A stretch of 64,000 bases of DNA from Micromonospora sp. LH3U1 (GTDB taxonomy: Bacteria > Actinomycetota > Actinomycetes > Mycobacteriales > Micromonosporaceae): positions 5,145,501 through 5,209,500 of the forward strand of contig NZ_CP116936.1 of assembly GCF_028475105.1 (NCBI RefSeq), in the 5' to 3' direction. The notes beneath the pieces were generated by a model. That model was not told the origin of the DNA. It was given only the letters and a program-made list of their open reading frames with translations, and did no database searches. This document shows positions 61,218 to 64,000 of the stretch, in pieces. The translations under genes were made by a program, and so were the position numbers. How positions within the stretch are numbered: the stretch's first letter is position 1; every line of letters starts with the position of its first letter.

Positions 61218-61880
61218 ATGGCACTGATTGGCAATCTTCGGCACCGGCCGGTGCGACGGCTGGCCCAGCTCTACGTCGGGCTGGTCCTCTACGGGGTCAG
61301 CATGGCCCTGATGATTCGCTCCGGCCTGGGCCTCGACCCGTGGGACGTGTTCCACCAGGGGTTGTCGAAGCTGACCGGGCTCTCCTTCGGCACGGTCACC
61401 ATCGCGGTCGGCGCGCTGGTGTTGCTGCTCTGGATCCCACTACGGCAGCGGCCCGGTCTCGGCACGGTCAGCAACGTGGTCGTGATCGGCCTGGTGGTGG
61501 ACGCCACACTGGCCCTGATGCCGTCCGGCGGCCCGCTCGGCCTGCGGATCGTGCTGCTGGCTACCGGGATCGTCGCCAACGGGGCCGCCACGGGCATGTA
61601 TCTCGGCGCTCGGCTGGGCCCGGGCCCACGCGACGGCCTGATGACCGGCTTCGTGGCCCGCCGGCCCGGCTTGTCCGTCCGGCTGGTGCGCACGGTCATC
61701 GAGGTCACCGTGCTGGCGCTGGGCTGGCTGCTTGGCGGCAAGGTCGGTCTGGGGACCGTCGCGTACGCGCTGGCAATCGGTCCACTGGCCCAGCTCTTCA
61801 TCCCGCTGTTCGCGGTGCCCGAACCGGACACCGCCGCACCCGCGCCGACGACTGTCGCGCCGGCCACGCCGGCCGTCTGA
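61218..61880 (+). CDS. YczE/YyaS/YitT-family membrane protein
   Basis: A 220-residue protein with five or six membrane helices: AQLYVGLVLYGVSMALMIRS, TVTIAVGALVLLLWIPL, VVVIGLVVDATLAL, GLRIVLLATGIVANGAAT, TVIEVTVLALGWLLGG. The conserved SGLGLDPWDVFHQGLS and GARLGPGPRDGLM mark the YczE family, proposed membrane transporters or facilitators of unknown substrate. It is likely controlled by the divergent MocR regulator. ATG 61218. Confidence 0.9.
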   Translation: MALIGNLRHRPVRRLAQLYVGLVLYGVSMALMIRSGLGLDPWDVFHQGLSKLTGLSFGTVTIAVGALVLLLWIPLRQRPGLGTVSNVVVIGLVVDATLALMPSGGPLGLRIVLLATGIVANGAATGMYLGARLGPGPRDGLMTGFVARRPGLSVRLVRTVIEVTVLALGWLLGGKVGLGTVAYALAIGPLAQLFIPLFAVPEPDTAAPAPTTVAPATPAV

Positions 61881-61902
61881 GCCCTCACCGACCGTCCGCG
61901 AA

Positions 61903-61932
61903 CCGGCACGCCGTGGTCGTGCAACGTGCCGG
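61903..61932 (+). terminator. terminator after YczE gene
   Basis: CCGGCACG (61903-61910) pairs with CGTGCCGG (61925-61932), 8-bp perfect stem, 14-base loop, 22 bases after the stop codon. Confidence 0.55.
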
Positions 61933-61981
61933 ATGGAGGGTGGGTGTTCCCTTCCGCGACGCGCGCCGTCATCATCTCTGC

Positions 61982-62443
61982 ATGGGGGAGAATGGTTGGC
62001 GTTGGTCGGACGCCTGGATCTTCGTGTCGCTGGTCATCGCGAGCGGGGCCGGGCGACACCATCGGTCGGCGACGAGCCGACGGCCGGAGGGTGTCCGCCT
62101 GACCGATGTGCTCTCCACAGCCGACCATCTCAACCACGCGATCCCGCAGCGGCACGAGGTGGAGGCCGCAGTCCAGCGGCTTGTCGGCGCCGGGTTGGTC
62201 AGCGTCGCCGACGGCTGGTTTCGGATCACCGCCGAGGGTGAGCAGCTCTGGCGTACCCGCCCGCGCGCGGGTGTGGCGACCATGGTGGACACCGTGCAGG
62301 GTGTGCTGACCCGCCGGCACGCCCCCGGAAGCGCCGACTGGAGCCTGGACGAGGCCGACCACGCGGCGGCCGTTCAGGAATACGCGGTCCGCTCGATCCC
62401 TACGCCCCGCCGGTCACCGGAGGGGCAGTCGGGCGGGCACTGA
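61982..62443 (+). CDS. winged-helix-like hypothetical protein
   Basis: A 153-residue soluble protein. MGENGWRWSDAWIFVSLVIA opens it; then LTDVLSTADHLNHAIPQRHE and VEAAVQRLVGAGLVSVADGW with FRITAEGEQLWR look like a winged-helix domain (helix, helix, strand wing). The last 40 residues are loosely structured. It may bind DNA, but no partner is evident. ATG 61982 with GGGGGAG just inside; hisF lies convergent 5 bp away. Confidence 0.72.
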   Translation: MGENGWRWSDAWIFVSLVIASGAGRHHRSATSRRPEGVRLTDVLSTADHLNHAIPQRHEVEAAVQRLVGAGLVSVADGWFRITAEGEQLWRTRPRAGVATMVDTVQGVLTRRHAPGSADWSLDEADHAAAVQEYAVRSIPTPRRSPEGQSGGH

Positions 62444-62448
62444 CCGGC

Positions 62449-63216
62449 TCAGCGCACCGCGTGGCCGCTGTGGCGCAGCGCGTCCTTGACCTCGGCCACG
62501 GTCAGCTCGCCGAAGTGGAAGACACTGGCGGCGAGGACGGCGTCCGCGCCAGCCCCGATGGCGGGCGGAAAGTGGGCCACCTCGCCGGCGCCCCCGCTGG
62601 CCACCACCGGCACGTCCACGACCGCTCGCACCGCGGCGATCAGCTCCAGGTCGAAGCCCGCCTTGGTGCCGTCGGCGTCCATGGAGTTGAGCAGAAGCTC
62701 CCCCGCGCCCAGCTCGGCGCCCCGGTGCGCCCACTGCACCGCGTCGATCCCGGTGCCGCGCCGACCGCCATGCGTGGTGACCTCGAAGCCACTGGGCGTG
62801 CCGCCGCCCGGTGCCCGGCGCACGTCGAGGGAGAGCACGAGCACCTGCCGGCCGAACCGGTCGGCGATCTCGGCGATCAGCTCCGGCCGGGCGATGGCGG
62901 CGGTGTTCACGCCGACCTTGTCCGCCCCGGCGCGCAGCAGCGTGTCCACGTCGGCGACCTGCCGGACCCCGCCGCCGACGGTCAACGGGATGAACACCGA
63001 CTCGGCGGTGCGGCGTACCACGTCGAGCATGGTGCCCCGGTCGCTCGAGGACGCGGTGACGTCGAGGAAGGTCAGCTCGTCCGCGCCGGCCCGGTCGTAC
63101 GCGGCGGCCAACTCCACCGGGTCACCGGCGTCGCGCAGGTCGAGGAAGTTGACCCCCTTGACCACCCGCCCGGCGTCCACGTCCAGACAGGGGATCACGC
63201 GTACCGCCACCGACAT
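62449..63216 (-). CDS. hisF: imidazole glycerol phosphate synthase cyclase subunit
   Basis: A 255-residue TIM barrel using ammonia from HisH to form imidazole glycerol phosphate and AICAR. The catalytic Asp lies in VRVIPCLDVDAGRVVKGVNF and the second in VLVLSLDVRRA; PLTVGGGVRQVADVD is the phosphate site. It is the first gene of the his-trp backbone block but is separated from hisI by the 15-kb accessory insertion. Confidence 0.97.
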   Translation of the reverse strand: MSVAVRVIPCLDVDAGRVVKGVNFLDLRDAGDPVELAAAYDRAGADELTFLDVTASSSDRGTMLDVVRRTAESVFIPLTVGGGVRQVADVDTLLRAGADKVGVNTAAIARPELIAEIADRFGRQVLVLSLDVRRAPGGGTPSGFEVTTHGGRRGTGIDAVQWAHRGAELGAGELLLNSMDADGTKAGFDLELIAAVRAVVDVPVVASGGAGEVAHFPPAIGAGADAVLAASVFHFGELTVAEVKDALRHSGHAVR

Positions 63217-63241
63217 GCCGTCAGCCTATCCCTCCGTGCGG

Positions 63242-63276
63242 CGACGGTGGCCGACCCGTCGGGCCGGCCACCGTCG
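63242..63276 (-). terminator. terminator after reductase gene
   Basis: CGACGGTGGCCG (63242-63253) and CGGCCACCGTCG (63265-63276) form a perfect 12-bp stem with an 11-base loop, 15 bases beyond the minus-strand reductase stop. Confidence 0.8.
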
Positions 63277-63291
63277 GTGCTGTTGCCGTGC

Positions 63292-64000
63292 TCAGACGCG
63301 GACGAGCATCTTGCCGAGGTTGTCGCCGCGCAGCAGGCCGAGGAACGCGGCCGGGGCGTTCTCGATGCCGTCCACGATCGTCTCGTCGTAGGACAGCGTG
63401 CCCTCGCGGAGCCAGCCCGCGACGTCGCGGACGAACGCCGCACGCACGTCGTTGTGGTCGTTGACCAGGAAGCCGCGCAGGGTGAGCCGCTTGCCGATGA
63501 CCAGCGCCAGGTTGCGCGGCGCGGCCGACGGCTCGGTGGCGTTGTACTGCGAGATCATGCCGCAGATCGCGGCCCGACCGTGCAGGTTCATGGCCGAGAT
63601 GGCCGCCTCCAGGTGGTCACCGCCGACGTTGTCGAAGTAGACGTCGACGCCGTCCGGGGCGGCCGCCCGCAGCGATTCGCGGACCGTCCCGTCGTGGTAG
63701 TCGAAGGCGGCGTCGAAGCCCAGCGCCCGCAGCCGCTCGACCTTGGCCGGCGAGCCGGCGCTGCCGACCACCCGGCCGGCGCCCTTGAGCTTGGCGATCT
63801 GACCGACGAGGCTGCCCACCGAGCCGGCCGCGGCGGAGACGAAGACCGTCTCGCCGGGCTTCATCGCGGCCACCTCCAACAGGCCGGCGTACGCGGTCAG
63901 GCCGGGCATGCCCAGCACGCTGAGGTATGCGCTGACCGGGGCGAGGCTCGGGTCGACCTTACGGGCGGCGGTGGCGTCGAGCAGCGCGTACTCGCGCCAG
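63292..64000 (-). CDS. NADP-dependent oxidoreductase of the MDR/prostaglandin-reductase (CurA) type, N-terminus outside window
   Basis: About 236 C-terminal residues of a zinc-independent MDR reductase that reduces the double bond of enones. LGMPGLTAYAGLLEVAAMKP precedes the NADP fold FVSAAAGSVGSLVGQIAKLKG; DGVDVYFDNVGGDHLEAAIS and ISQYNATEP are family hallmarks, as is the C-terminal GLLRGDNLGKMLVRV. The gene continues beyond 64000. Confidence 0.9.
   Translation of the reverse strand, partial: WREYALLDATAARKVDPSLAPVSAYLSVLGMPGLTAYAGLLEVAAMKPGETVFVSAAAGSVGSLVGQIAKLKGAGRVVGSAGSPAKVERLRALGFDAAFDYHDGTVRESLRAAAPDGVDVYFDNVGGDHLEAAISAMNLHGRAAICGMISQYNATEPSAAPRNLALVIGKRLTLRGFLVNDHNDVRAAFVRDVAGWLREGTLSYDETIVDGIENAPAAFLGLLRGDNLGKMLVRV

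Overview
This is about 64 kb of very GC-rich, gene-dense chromosome from an actinomycete, most likely Micromonospora or a close relative in the Micromonosporaceae. The pointers are frequent GTG starts, F420- and mycothiol-type enzymes, a probable DUF6244 protein, EACC1-like and SEC-C proteins, and palindromic repeats of a style I associate with that family. The genus is an inference. I saw no tRNA, rRNA, transposase, prophage or CRISPR array.

The backbone is a conserved actinobacterial block read on the minus strand: hisF (63.2 kb), hisI and trpE (47-44 kb), the Trp-associated membrane protein, trpC-trpB-trpA (42.7-39.8 kb), lgt and an FAD monooxygenase (39-36.7 kb), gltB-gltD (35.7-29.4 kb), pyk and tesB (3.5-1.2 kb). 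Mycobacterium tuberculosis has a similar order (hisF, hisI, trpE, membrane gene, trpC, trpB, trpA, lgt, pykA, tesB). Here the block is split by two accessory regions, 3.7-29 kb and 47-62 kb.

Accessory region 1 holds a berberine-bridge-type oxidoreductase, an aldo/keto reductase, an operon pairing a membrane M48 peptidase with an EACC1-like protein, a secreted lipase, a pentapeptide-repeat protein, a TetR/MFS efflux pair with a triple operator, SEC-C and F420-type proteins, a TDT transporter/LysR pair, a three-gene operon (extracellular ligand-binding receptor, FtsK/HerA-like ATPase, coiled-coil membrane protein), a secreted SGNH esterase and a secreted M1 peptidase. Accessory region 2 holds an ABC efflux operon with its TetR, an iron-box-controlled DUF2470 gene, a heterodimeric ABC exporter, a stand-alone class I terpene synthase, a long-chain acyl-CoA synthetase, an LtrA protein and a MocR/YczE pair.

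The most unusual points are the receptor/FtsK-like/coiled-coil operon (19.5-25.8 kb), the M48-EACC1 pair, a HisI fused to a polymerase-beta-type nucleotidyltransferase, two 59-bp tandem repeat arrays placed exactly at stop/start junctions, two adjacent dispersed-type palindromes that abut a gene lacking a clear 5' end, and a GTTAC-N6-GTAAY motif shared by two secreted esterase genes. Three single-base losses, two of them clearly in or beside G/C runs, break two genes and may be sequencing errors.
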